This document shows, one piece after another, positions 8,532-16,608 of a stretch of DNA of 64,000 nt. The stretch lies in assembly GCF_002979655.1 (NCBI RefSeq), contig NZ_PCPG01000004.1, forward strand, positions 62,001-126,000, given 5' to 3'. A program made the position numbers and the translations under genes. The notes under the pieces were generated by a model, which had not been told where the DNA came from, made no database searches, and saw only the letters and a program-made list of their open reading frames with translations. Source of the DNA: Microbacterium sp. MYb45. GTDB taxonomy: Bacteria; Actinomycetota; Actinomycetes; Actinomycetales; Microbacteriaceae. Positions within the stretch are counted from its first letter, which is position 1. The number at the start of each line of letters is the position of its first letter.

Positions 8532-9763
8532 GAGCGCTCCCAGCCCAGGACCACGATCGTGCCGTGCTCGTCGGATCGGATCTCCGCGGTGCCCGCGACG
8601 CCGGCCATGCGAGCGAGGATGGACGCCCGGATGCCGAGACGATCCGCCCCGATGCTCTCGACGTCGAAACCCGGCCCGGCGTCGGACACCGTGACGGCGA
8701 TCCCCTCGTCGCCGTGACCCTCGGCGACGATGTGCAGGCCGCGCCCGCCGGCATGTGCGATGGCGTTGCCGATGGCCTGACGCGCGGCGAGCACCAGGGC
8801 CCGGGCCGCGCGACCGGGAATCAGCCCGATCCCGCCCCGCTCCTCGACGATCGCGTCGGCGCCGAGTTCGGAGAGCGCTCGACGCAGCTCCACCACGATC
8901 TGCGCCGTCCCGATCGGCTCATCACTCCCCTCCTGCGCCACCGCGGCCTCGGTGTTCGCCAGCCGGGTGAGCGCTTCGCGCGCCATCGCGACAGCGAGCT
9001 CCTTCGCCCGATCGCCTTCGGCGCGCTCCGCGGCGATCAGCGCAGCCAGGACGCTGTCGTGCATGAGTGCCGACATGGCCACCCGCTCCTCCTCTGCGGC
9101 AGCAGCAGCGGCGGCGGTCGAGTACGACGAGACCGCCTGACCTCTGGCCTCGTCCACGCCGGCCGCGACCGAGCGGAACATCCAGCCGAGCGAGATCATG
9201 ACAACGCCCAGGATCAGCGTGAACGACACATCGAACGCGGTCGTCACCCAGAACTCCCGCGAGAACTCGCCCTGGACGAGTCGGACGTACCCGTAGACGA
9301 ACGGCATCCCCGCCGCCCAGGCGAACTGGAGTCGCAGGGGGAACGCGAGCATCGCCGCGACCACGCCGACGTTGACGAGGAAGAATATCCACGGCTGATC
9401 CCCCGCACTCTTGTCGGTCGGATCGACGACGGTCGGCCATGCGGCCAGGGCCAGGACGTAGATCACGGCGAAGACGCCGGAGAAGAGGCGGACACCGCGC
9501 CCGATCAGACACGCGGCGAGCATCGCCGCCAGGGGCACGAAGACCGCGGCCAGGATCACGGCATCCGCCGCATCTGTACGCAACGGAGAGCTCAGCGCGG
9601 CGATCAGAGCCTGCACGCCGAGCGCAGCAGAGCCGATCGCCACGACGATCGCGAGGATCCGCTCCATTCGCTTGCCGGTGAAGCGCTCGAACTCGGTGTC
9701 CGCGCTGCCGGGCGAGGGGATCTTGCTCCAGGCATCGCGGATGCTGAGCGGATCAGCGGGCAC
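8528..9763 (-). CDS. NarL-type sensor histidine kinase
   Basis: A 411-residue membrane kinase. Hydrophobic segments between residues 35 and 200 form the sensor. The dimerisation region holds a His-Asp box, LMHDSVLAAL (about 241). The ATPase domain shows an N-box, ARQAIGNAIAHA, a G1 box, VSDAGPGFD, and a G2-like DRLGIRASI. This is the HisKA_3/HATPase arrangement of kinases that pair with LuxR-type regulators. It overlaps the response-regulator gene upstream by 11 bp and the membrane-partner gene downstream by 4 bp. The signal is unknown; there is no large extracytoplasmic domain, so a membrane-embedded stimulus is plausible. Confidence 0.85.
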   Translation of the reverse strand: MPADPLSIRDAWSKIPSPGSADTEFERFTGKRMERILAIVVAIGSAALGVQALIAALSSPLRTDAADAVILAAVFVPLAAMLAACLIGRGVRLFSGVFAVIYVLALAAWPTVVDPTDKSAGDQPWIFFLVNVGVVAAMLAFPLRLQFAWAAGMPFVYGYVRLVQGEFSREFWVTTAFDVSFTLILGVVMISLGWMFRSVAAGVDEARGQAVSSYSTAAAAAAAEEERVAMSALMHDSVLAALIAAERAEGDRAKELAVAMAREALTRLANTEAAVAQEGSDEPIGTAQIVVELRRALSELGADAIVEERGGIGLIPGRAARALVLAARQAIGNAIAHAGGRGLHIVAEGHGDEGIAVTVSDAGPGFDVESIGADRLGIRASILARMAGVAGTAEIRSDEHGTIVVLGWERS

Positions 9764-10412
9764 TCGCCGCCCCGTCGGCCGCGACGATCCCGTCTTCCAT
9801 CGCCCGACGGAGGAGGTCGACCTTGGTGGGTGCCGGACGACCGACCTCGACGTACTTCACGCGGACGCGGGTGATGTTCTCCTTGGCCGTGGAGTAGGCG
9901 ACGCCGAGACGTTCGGCGACCGCCTTCAGCGGCAGTCCCGTGGCATAGAGCCGGAGCACCTCGCGCTCGCGAGTGGAGAGCTGCGCGTCGGCGAACGCCC
10001 GATCGCCGTCGACGGCGCTGGCCCATTCGACGTTGTTGAGCGCTTCGCCCTGGGCGACGGTGCGGATCGCATCCAACACGTCGTCGAGAGCGGATGACTT
10101 GCTGACGACGCCGGCGGCGCCGGCCGAGAGCGCCTCGCGCACTGCTGCGGGACGGTCGGCCACGCTGTGGATCACGACGCTCGCCCCGTCGTTCACGAGC
10201 GAGGTCACGTTCTCCGTCACGGTCGACCCGTCACCGAGAGTGAGGTCGAGCACGACCACGTCGGCCGGAGCGGACGCGGAGGCCACTCGCCACTCGAGGT
10301 AGGAGACGACCGTGCTGCCGGAGAACACCACCGTCTGCGAATCACGCGCGCACGCGGCCTCGAGGCCGAGGCGAACGGACTCGTGATCGTCGATGAGTGC
10401 GACCCTGCTCAT
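9753..10412 (-). CDS. LuxR/NarL-family response regulator
   Basis: A 219-residue regulator. The receiver domain has the acidic pocket DDH at residues 8-10, the phospho-acceptor Asp in VVVLDLTLGDGS (about 56), and a conserved Lys in VSKSSALDDVLDAI (about 104). The C-terminal HTH begins LSTREREVLRLYATG. The recognition helix GVAYSTAKENITRVRVKY differs somewhat from the usual family sequence. It is the first gene of the three-gene operon with the kinase and membrane partner. The ATG lies six bases after TAGGCT (10424-10419 on the minus strand), so it is probably leaderless; GGGTGG in the spacer could also serve weakly as a ribosome site. Confidence 0.9.
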   Translation of the reverse strand: MSRVALIDDHESVRLGLEAACARDSQTVVFSGSTVVSYLEWRVASASAPADVVVLDLTLGDGSTVTENVTSLVNDGASVVIHSVADRPAAVREALSAGAAGVVSKSSALDDVLDAIRTVAQGEALNNVEWASAVDGDRAFADAQLSTREREVLRLYATGLPLKAVAERLGVAYSTAKENITRVRVKYVEVGRPAPTKVDLLRRAMEDGIVAADGAASAR

Positions 10413-10452
10413 CCACCCAGCCTAGTGAGTACCCGGCGGCGGCCGGGATCGG

Positions 10453-11700
10453 TCACCGGGTGAGGAGCGCGACGACCTCGAAGTGGTGCGAGTGCGGGAA
10501 GAGGTCGAAGCCGCGCAGCCGGTCGACCTTCCACCCGAGGGTCCGGAACGTCCCGAGGTCTCTGGCGAGGGCCACCGGGTCGCACGCGACGTACGCGATG
10601 GCCTCCGGCGCGAGGGCGTGCACCGCGTCGACGACCTGGCGCCCTGCCCCGGCACGCGGCGGGTCGAGGATGACGGCTCCGGTGCGCCCCCCGCTCTTCT
10701 GCGTGGAGAGGAAGCGATCGACGCGCGCGGTCACGGCCTTCACGTCGAGCGGGGCGAGGTTGGCGGCGGCGTGCTGCGTGGCCCGCGCGCTCGACTCGAC
10801 CGTGACGATGTCGGTGCCGCCGAGGTCGGCGAGGGTCGCAGCGAAGAGTCCGACACCGCCGTAGAGGTCGTAGTGCGTCTTCTGCTCGTCGACGTGTCCC
10901 TCGAGCACGCCGTAGACCGCGGCGTCGAGCACGGACGCCGCGCGCGGGTGCACCTGCCAGAATCCCGTCGCATCGACCTGGAAGCGGCGGTCGCCGACGA
11001 CCTCCTCGATCACTTCCGGTGTCGGGCGGCGACGGAAGCCGCGAGCGACCTTCGCCGGCCGCTCGGTCTCTTCCCGCCGGATGACACGGACCTTGCCATC
11101 AGCGGGCTCGACGAGTTCGATGCGTCCGGGTGCCTCGCCGTGGAGGGCGAGTGCGGCCTCGGCGATGGCGGGACGCGAGAGTGGATAGCGGGTGACGGGG
11201 ATGACGCGGTGGCTGCGCGCAGCGAACGGACCGACCTCACCCGAGTCGTCGACGTGCAGGGTGACGCGGGTGCGCCAGCCGGTGCCGTCACCGGAGTCGA
11301 CGGCCTCGATCTCGGGAGCGACGAGACCTGAGCCCGCGAATCGGTCGAGCGCCTCCGTCAGCACCTGGCGCTTGAGCACCCGCTGATGCCCGAGGTCGAT
11401 GTGGCCGAGATCGGCTCCGCCCGGGCGGTCCGCCGGATCACGGGAGAGATCGGCCTCGGCCCAGATGTGCGGGCGGCGGTGCTCCGAGGAGTCGAGCACC
11501 TCGATCGTCTCGGCCCGCCAGAAGCTGCGGGTGGAGGCGTCCGCGCCCTCCTGCGGGGCGATCACCCTGGCACGGACACGCTCCCCGGGGATCGCATCGG
11601 AGACGAAGACCACGCGGCCCTCATGGCGGGCGACGAAGGTGCCCCCGTGTGCGATGCCGGTGATGTCGAGTTCGAGCACGTCGGCTGCGGAGGAAGTCAT
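10453..11700 (-). CDS. TRAM-domain RNA (uracil-C5) methyltransferase, TrmA/RumA type
   Basis: A 415-residue SAM-dependent enzyme. The N-terminal 60 residues form a TRAM RNA-binding domain (LDITGIAHGGTFVARHEGRVVFV, interrupted here only by the listing). The middle is family-specific. The Rossmann methyltransferase domain has YGGVGLFAATLADLG for SAM, the DPPRAGAGRQVVDA motif, and the nucleophile-bearing YVACDPVALARDL. The family methylates U in rRNA or tRNA. The Cys motifs for an N-terminal iron-sulfur cluster, as in RlmD, are not evident. The ATG is six bases from TATCCT and diverges from maf. Confidence 0.85.
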   Translation of the reverse strand: MTSSAADVLELDITGIAHGGTFVARHEGRVVFVSDAIPGERVRARVIAPQEGADASTRSFWRAETIEVLDSSEHRRPHIWAEADLSRDPADRPGGADLGHIDLGHQRVLKRQVLTEALDRFAGSGLVAPEIEAVDSGDGTGWRTRVTLHVDDSGEVGPFAARSHRVIPVTRYPLSRPAIAEAALALHGEAPGRIELVEPADGKVRVIRREETERPAKVARGFRRRPTPEVIEEVVGDRRFQVDATGFWQVHPRAASVLDAAVYGVLEGHVDEQKTHYDLYGGVGLFAATLADLGGTDIVTVESSARATQHAAANLAPLDVKAVTARVDRFLSTQKSGGRTGAVILDPPRAGAGRQVVDAVHALAPEAIAYVACDPVALARDLGTFRTLGWKVDRLRGFDLFPHSHHFEVVALLTR

Positions 11701-11723
11701 TCTTCGAGGATACGGTGGTGGAC
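11701..11723. promoter_or_regulatory. Overlapping divergent leaderless promoters of the RNA methyltransferase and maf
   Basis: Minus-strand TATCCT (11712-11707) lies six bases before the methyltransferase ATG at 11700. Plus-strand TACGGT (11711-11716) lies seven bases before the maf ATG at 11724. The hexamers share two base pairs, and only 23 bp separate the two start codons. Confidence 0.6.
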
Positions 11724-12362
11724 ATGCGCGTCTGCCTCGCCTCCACGTCTCCCGCCCGACTGATGCTGCTGAGGCAGGCGGGGATCGAGCCGCTCACCCT
11801 GTCTCCGGACGTCGACGAGGATGCCGTCGCCGCAGCCGCCGAGGCCGAACACGGCGCCGTGCTCGCCCCCGCCGAGCTGGTGCTGCTCCTCGCCCGCGCC
11901 AAGGCCGCAGCGGTCGCCCGCAGTCTCGCAGAGGAGGGCGAGTTCGACGGTCTCGTGATCGGCGGTGACTCGATGTTCGCGCTCGGCGGGCGGGTCTACG
12001 GCAAGCCGTACACCGCGGAGGAGGCCACCCGGCGGTGGGAGGAGATGCGCGGCGCGACCGGCATCCTGCACTCCGGGCACTCGGTGTTCCGGGTCGTTCC
12101 CGGCGCGGAGCCCGTCGAGGCGACCGCCGTCGCCGAGGCGGCGGTGACCTTCGCCGACGACGTGAGCGACGCGGAGATCGCGGCCTACGTGGCCTCGGGC
12201 GAGCCGCTGCACGTGGCCGGAGCCTTCACCGTGGACAGTCTGGGCGGCGCCTTCATCACCCGGGTCGACGGCGATCCCTCGACCGTCGTGGGCATGTCCC
12301 TGTCGACCGTGCGGCGCCTGGCCGCGGAGCTCGGCGTCCGATGGACGGATCTGTGGTCGTAG
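11724..12362 (+). CDS. maf: Maf-type nucleoside triphosphate pyrophosphatase
   Basis: A 212-residue Maf protein starting MRVCLASTSPARLMLLRQAG, the family's standard opening (residues 3-12 form the substrate loop). A conserved Glu/Lys pocket follows, then VIGGDSMFALGGRVYGKP and the C-terminal VDSLGGAFITRVDGDPSTVVGMSL. The family hydrolyses modified or non-canonical nucleotides and has been linked to septum control. The ATG at 11724 is preferred over the two in-frame GTGs just upstream, because it matches the family N-terminus and sits seven bases from the -10 hexamer. It lies between carboxylase genes, as in mycobacteria. Confidence 0.9.
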   Translation: MRVCLASTSPARLMLLRQAGIEPLTLSPDVDEDAVAAAAEAEHGAVLAPAELVLLLARAKAAAVARSLAEEGEFDGLVIGGDSMFALGGRVYGKPYTAEEATRRWEEMRGATGILHSGHSVFRVVPGAEPVEATAVAEAAVTFADDVSDAEIAAYVASGEPLHVAGAFTVDSLGGAFITRVDGDPSTVVGMSLSTVRRLAAELGVRWTDLWS

Positions 12363-12400
12363 ACTCCCCTCCACGTTTCCCCCACTTTCTTGTGGGGAGT
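12363..12400 (+). other. Alternative short hairpins between maf and accA
   Basis: CCCCAC (12380-12385) can pair with GTGGGG (12392-12397), or ACTCCCC (12363-12369) with GGGGAGT (12394-12400); the two are mutually exclusive. It could be a weak maf terminator. There is no clear T-run. Confidence 0.3.
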
Positions 12401-12427
12401 CGTCAAAGGGATCGAGGGCCTTCTCGC

Positions 12428-12440
12428 TAGGCTGGCAACC
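12428..12440 (+). promoter_or_regulatory. Leaderless -10 element of accA
   Basis: TAGGCT at 12428-12433, then seven bases, then ATG at 12441. The nearby in-frame upstream codons lack any homology to biotin carboxylases. Confidence 0.6.
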
Positions 12441-14207
12441 ATGCCTGCTATCGCCAAGGTGCTCGTCGCCAACCGCGGCGAGATCGCCGTACGCATCATC
12501 CGCGCCGCTCGAGACTCCGGGATCGCGTCGGTCGCCGTCTACGCCGACCAGGATCGTGATGCCCTGCACTCCCGTCTCGCAGACGAGGCGTACGCGCTCG
12601 GCGGCTCGACCAGCGCCGAGACGTACCTGCAGATCGAGAAGATCCTCTCCATCGCCCGCCGCGCCGGTGCCGACGCCGTGCACCCCGGCTACGGGTTCCT
12701 CGCCGAGAACGCCGAGTTCGCCCGCGCCATCATCGACGCGGGGATGACCTGGATCGGCCCGTCGCCCGAGGCGATCGAGGCCCTCGGCGACAAGGTGACC
12801 GCGCGTCACGTCGCCGAGAAGGTCGGTGCTCCCCTCGCGCCCGGAACCCCCGGTCCCGTGGCCGGAGCCGACGAGGTCATCGCCTTCGCGAAGGAGTTCG
12901 GCCTCCCGATCGCCATCAAGGCGGCATACGGCGGCGGCGGACGTGGCCTCAAGGTCGCCCGCGAGCTCGACGAGGTCGCCGAGCTGTTCGAGTCGGCCAC
13001 CCGCGAGGCCGTCGCCGCCTTCGGTCGCGGCGAGTGCTTCGTCGAGAAGTACCTCGACAAGCCGCGCCACGTCGAGACGCAGTGCCTGGCCGATGCCGAG
13101 GGCAACGTCGTCGTCATCTCCACGCGCGACTGCTCGCTGCAGCGCCGCCACCAGAAGCTCGTCGAAGAGGCTCCTGCACCGTTCCTGACCGAGGAGCAGA
13201 ACGACCTGCTCTACTCGGCGTCGAAGGCCATCCTCAAGGAGGTCGGATACGTCGGCGCGGGCACCTGCGAGTTCCTGATCGGCGCCGACGGCACGGTCTC
13301 GTTCCTCGAGGTGAACACCCGCCTGCAGGTCGAGCACCCGGTCTCCGAAGAGGTCACCGGCATCGACCTGGTGCGCGAGCAGTTCCGCATCGCGGCCGGC
13401 GGCACCATCGACTACGAAGACCCGAAGCCGCAGGGCCACTCCATCGAGTTCCGCATCAACGGTGAGGACCCCGGTCGCGGGTTCCTCCCCCAGCCCGGTC
13501 CGATCCACGTCTTCAAGACCTTCGGGGGTCCCGGCATCCGCCTCGACTCCGGCGTCACCGCCGGCGACTCGGTCTCGGGCGCGTTCGACTCGCTGCTCGC
13601 GAAGATCATCGTGACCGGCAAGGACAGGGCGGAGGCGCTGGAGCGCTCCCGCCGCGCACTCGACGAGTTCGAGGTCGCCGGTCTCCCCACCGTCATCCCG
13701 TTCCACCGCAAGGTCGTCCGCGACCCGGCATTCACGGCCGAGAACGGTGAGTTCGGCATCTTCACCCGCTGGATCGAGACCGAGTTCGTCAACGACATCC
13801 CCGCGTGGGACGGCGAGCTCGAGTCGCCGGCCGCCGGCGAGTCGCGCCACACCGTCGTCGTCGAGGTCTCCGGCAAGCGCCTCGAGGTGAGCCTGCCCGA
13901 CCGCGTGGCGGTCGCTCCGGGCACCGCGGGTCGCCCCGCCGTCGTGCCGCCCTCGCGGCGCAGCCACGCCACCACGGCCAACGCGGGCGCATCCGGCGAC
14001 GCGGTGAAGTCGCCCATGCAGGCCACGGTCGTCAAGATCGCCGTCGAAGACGGTCAGCAGGTCGTCAAGGGCGATCTCGTCGTCGTGCTCGAGGCGATGA
14101 AGATGGAGCAGCCGCTGCAGGCGCACAAGGACGGCATCATCGGCAACATCAACGCGGATGCCGGTTTGACGGTCTCCGCCGGACACCAGTTGCTCACGAT
14201 CAGCTGA
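12441..14207 (+). CDS. accA: Acyl-CoA carboxylase alpha subunit (biotin carboxylase plus biotin carrier)
   Basis: A 588-residue fused alpha chain. The biotin carboxylase starts [20 protein letters not shown] and carries the ATP-grasp glycine loop [13 protein letters not shown], then [14 protein letters not shown] with catalytic residues, and the biotin-carboxylase C-domain. A linker leads to a C-terminal biotinyl domain with EAMKM; Lys554 is the biotinylation site. This size and order match actinobacterial AccA3-type subunits that serve several beta chains. The likely partner here is AccD/AccE at 4178-6006. The ATG is seven bases downstream of TAGGCT. A strong bidirectional terminator follows. 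Confidence 0.95.
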   Translation: MPAIAKVLVANRGEIAVRIIRAARDSGIASVAVYADQDRDALHSRLADEAYALGGSTSAETYLQIEKILSIARRAGADAVHPGYGFLAENAEFARAIIDAGMTWIGPSPEAIEALGDKVTARHVAEKVGAPLAPGTPGPVAGADEVIAFAKEFGLPIAIKAAYGGGGRGLKVARELDEVAELFESATREAVAAFGRGECFVEKYLDKPRHVETQCLADAEGNVVVISTRDCSLQRRHQKLVEEAPAPFLTEEQNDLLYSASKAILKEVGYVGAGTCEFLIGADGTVSFLEVNTRLQVEHPVSEEVTGIDLVREQFRIAAGGTIDYEDPKPQGHSIEFRINGEDPGRGFLPQPGPIHVFKTFGGPGIRLDSGVTAGDSVSGAFDSLLAKIIVTGKDRAEALERSRRALDEFEVAGLPTVIPFHRKVVRDPAFTAENGEFGIFTRWIETEFVNDIPAWDGELESPAAGESRHTVVVEVSGKRLEVSLPDRVAVAPGTAGRPAVVPPSRRSHATTANAGASGDAVKSPMQATVVKIAVEDGQQVVKGDLVVVLEAMKMEQPLQAHKDGIIGNINADAGLTVSAGHQLLTIS

Positions 14208-14227
14208 TCCCCGCCTACCCCCGCCTA

Positions 14228-14265
14228 CGAGAAAGGCGCCCCATTGAGGTGGGGCGCCTTTCTCG
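14228..14265. terminator. Bidirectional terminator between accA and lpdA
   Basis: Perfect 15-bp stem CGAGAAAGGCGCCCC/GGGGCGCCTTTCTCG with an eight-base loop. It lies 20 bp after the accA stop and 12 bp after the convergent lpdA stop. AAAG/CTTT at the base gives a T-rich exit on both strands. Confidence 0.85.
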
Positions 14266-14277
14266 TCGTCCGGTGTC

Positions 14278-15717
14278 TCAGGAGATGTTCACGAGGTGCA
14301 TCGCCCGGCTGGCATCGGTGATGCTGCTCGAGAGCGACGGGTATGCCGCGAACACCCGCGAGACCTGGTCGACCGTGAGGCGACGCTCGACCGCCACAGC
14401 GATCGGATAGATCAGCTCGGAGGCCTTCGGGGCCACGATCACGCCGCCGATGACGGTGCCGGATCCCTTGCGGGCGATGAGCTTGACGAAGCCGTCCTTG
14501 ATGCCCATCATCTTGGCGCGGGGGTTGGCCGCGAGCGGGAGCTTGTAGACCATGCCGTCCGCGACGCCGTCCTCGACGTCCTTCACCCCGTATCCGACCG
14601 TCGCGATCTCCGGAGCGGTGAAGATGTTCGAGGTGATCTTGATGAGTTCCAGCGGGATCACGATGTCACCGAGCGCGTGGAAGACAGCCGTGCGCCCCTG
14701 CATGGATGCGACCGAGGCGAGCGGGAAGAAGTTCGTGCAGTCCCCGACCGCGTAGACGTTGGGCACCGAGGTGCGCGCGACCTTGTTCACCCGCACGTGA
14801 CCCGAGTCGTCGAGCTCGACGCCGGCCTCCTCCAGGCCGATCCCCGCGGTGTTCGGGATCGAGCCCACCGCCATGAGGCAGTGGCTCCCCTCGACCGTGC
14901 GACCGTCGGACAGCGTGACGGTCACGCCCTCCTTCGTGGCCTCGACCTTGTCGGCACGGGACTTCGAGAGCACCTGCATCCCGCCGCGCTTGAACACCTT
15001 CTCCAGGACGCTCGCCGCATCCTTGTCCTCACCGGGAAGCACCTGCTCGCGGCTGGAGATGAGCGTGACCTTGGCGCCGAGGTTCATGTAGGCGGAGGCG
15101 AACTCCGCGCCGGTCACGCCGGAGCCCACGACGATGAGGTGTTCCGGCAGCGCTTTCATGTCGTACAGCTGCGTCCACGTGAGGATGCGCTTGCCGTCGG
15201 GCTTCGCGGAATCGAGCTCACGGGGCGACGCCCCCACGGCCACGACGATGGTGTCGGCCTCGACGCGGTCGAAGTCGGTGCCCTTCTCGCCCGTCGACAC
15301 CACGATCGCGGTGGGACCCTCGAGGCGCCCGTGCCCGGAGAGGATCCGGACGCCGGCTTCGAGCAGAGTCGCCCGCATATCCTCGGACTGCTGCCCGGCG
15401 AGCGCGATGAGACGCTTGTTGACGGCGGCGAGGTTGATCGCGATCTCGGGCTTGAGCGGCTTGCCGTTCTCCCCCTTCGCGTAGAAGTTCACCCCGAGGT
15501 CGCTCGCCTCGGAGATGGCCACCGCGGCATCAGCCGTCGCGATCAGGCTCTTGGAGGGCACGACGTCGGTGAGGACGGCCGATCCGCCGACTCCCACCCG
15601 CTCGACCAGCGTCACCTCCGCCCCGAGCTGAGCGGCCGCGAGAGCCGCCTCGTAACCGCCGGGACCGCCGCCGAGGACGGCGACGCGCTGAGTGCGCTCG
15701 AAAGTGGTGGAAGACAT
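14278..15717 (-). CDS. lpdA: LpdA-type NAD(P)H-dependent flavoprotein (quinone reductase-like)
   Basis: A 479-residue class I pyridine nucleotide-disulfide reductase fold: FAD motif VLGGGPGGYEAALAAAQLGA, a second dinucleotide motif VVGSGVTGAEFASAYMNLGA, an FAD-binding VYAVGDCT, and the dimerisation domain. Where lipoamide dehydrogenases have CxxxxC, this protein has VGGSAVLTDVVPSKSL with no cysteine. It therefore cannot do disulfide chemistry and fits the LpdA group that reduces quinones. The chosen ATG has GGAAG about ten bases upstream; another in-frame ATG lies three codons earlier. Its position next to the PNP-mutase pair is also found in mycobacteria. Confidence 0.85.
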   Translation of the reverse strand: MSSTTFERTQRVAVLGGGPGGYEAALAAAQLGAEVTLVERVGVGGSAVLTDVVPSKSLIATADAAVAISEASDLGVNFYAKGENGKPLKPEIAINLAAVNKRLIALAGQQSEDMRATLLEAGVRILSGHGRLEGPTAIVVSTGEKGTDFDRVEADTIVVAVGASPRELDSAKPDGKRILTWTQLYDMKALPEHLIVVGSGVTGAEFASAYMNLGAKVTLISSREQVLPGEDKDAASVLEKVFKRGGMQVLSKSRADKVEATKEGVTVTLSDGRTVEGSHCLMAVGSIPNTAGIGLEEAGVELDDSGHVRVNKVARTSVPNVYAVGDCTNFFPLASVASMQGRTAVFHALGDIVIPLELIKITSNIFTAPEIATVGYGVKDVEDGVADGMVYKLPLAANPRAKMMGIKDGFVKLIARKGSGTVIGGVIVAPKASELIYPIAVAVERRLTVDQVSRVFAAYPSLSSSITDASRAMHLVNIS

Positions 15718-15762
15718 GCAACCCATTCTTCCGCAATCCTGGCCCCGGAGCCTGCACCTTCC

Positions 15763-15774
15763 TAGAGTGGATCC
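15763..15774 (+). promoter_or_regulatory. Leaderless -10 element of the PNP-mutase-HPr operon
   Basis: TAGAGT at 15763-15768 and a six-base spacer before the ATG at 15775. No other promoter is evident for the two coupled genes behind it. Confidence 0.6.
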
Positions 15775-16608
15775 ATGCCCGAAACGCACAGCAACCCTCT
15801 CGATGACCCGACCGCGAACCCGTTCGAGGTCGCCGCCCAGGCCGCCGCCGACATCGCGCGTCTGACCGGAGTCGAGAATCACGACATCGCCCTCACCCTC
15901 GGCAGCGGCTGGGGCAAGGCCGCCGACATCATCGGCGAGACCGTCGCGACGATCCCCGCCACCGAGGTGACCGGGTTCTCGAAGCCCGCGCTGGAGGGAC
16001 ACGTCGGCACGCTCCGCAGCATCCGCACGCCCGGGGGCAAGAACGTCCTCGTGATCGGCGCCCGCACCCATTACTACGAGGCCCACGGCGTCCGTCGCGT
16101 CGTGCACAGCGTCCGCACCGCCGCCGCCACGGGGGCCAAGATCATGGTGCTCACGAACGGCGCCGGAGGCATCCGCGAGACGTGGACGCCCGGCCAGCCG
16201 GTGCTGATCAGCGACCACATCAACCTCACCGCCGACTCCCCGCTCGAGGGAGCGACCTTCGTCGACCTGACGGACCTGTACGCGAAGCGCCTCCGCGACA
16301 TCGCGCGCAGCATCGACCCGATGCTCGACGAGGGCGTGTACACCCAGTTCCGCGGCCCGCACTACGAGACCCCGGCCGAGGTGCAGATGGCGAAGCACAT
16401 CGGCGGACACATCGTCGGCATGTCGACCGCTCTCGAGGCGATCGCCGCCCGCGAGGCCGGCATGGAGATCCTCGGGTTCTCCCTCATCACGAACCTGGCT
16501 GCCGGGATCCAGCAGACCCCGCTCAGCCATGCCGAGGTGATCGAGGCGGGCCGCGAGGCCGAACCGGTGATCTCGGCGCTCCTGGCCAGGGTGGTCGAGG
16601 CCCTGTGA
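15775..16608 (+). CDS. punA: Purine nucleoside phosphorylase, trimeric type
   Basis: A 277-residue enzyme that cleaves purine (deoxy)nucleosides with phosphate to base and (deoxy)ribose-1-phosphate. Family marks: phosphate-binding TLGSGWGKAAD (about 42-52), GRTHYYE-like ARTHYYEAHGV, TNGAGGI, the base-site region RGPHYETPAEVQM, and VGMSTALEAIAAREAGM near the end. The trimeric (class II) type usually prefers guanosine and inosine. It starts a three-gene operon; its stop overlaps the phosphohexomutase GTG by three bases. Together with the nucleoside importer and deaminases on the other strand it completes purine salvage. Confidence 0.93.
   Translation: MPETHSNPLDDPTANPFEVAAQAAADIARLTGVENHDIALTLGSGWGKAADIIGETVATIPATEVTGFSKPALEGHVGTLRSIRTPGGKNVLVIGARTHYYEAHGVRRVVHSVRTAAATGAKIMVLTNGAGGIRETWTPGQPVLISDHINLTADSPLEGATFVDLTDLYAKRLRDIARSIDPMLDEGVYTQFRGPHYETPAEVQMAKHIGGHIVGMSTALEAIAAREAGMEILGFSLITNLAAGIQQTPLSHAEVIEAGREAEPVISALLARVVEAL

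Noticed and set aside
12363..12400. Riboswitch or biotin-responsive leader before accA
   Set aside because: The accA start appears leaderless, so this sequence would not be in its mRNA; the hairpins are short.
11697..14186. An 829-codon open frame on the minus strand
   Set aside because: Antisense to maf and accA, both certain; low-complexity translation, no ribosome site.
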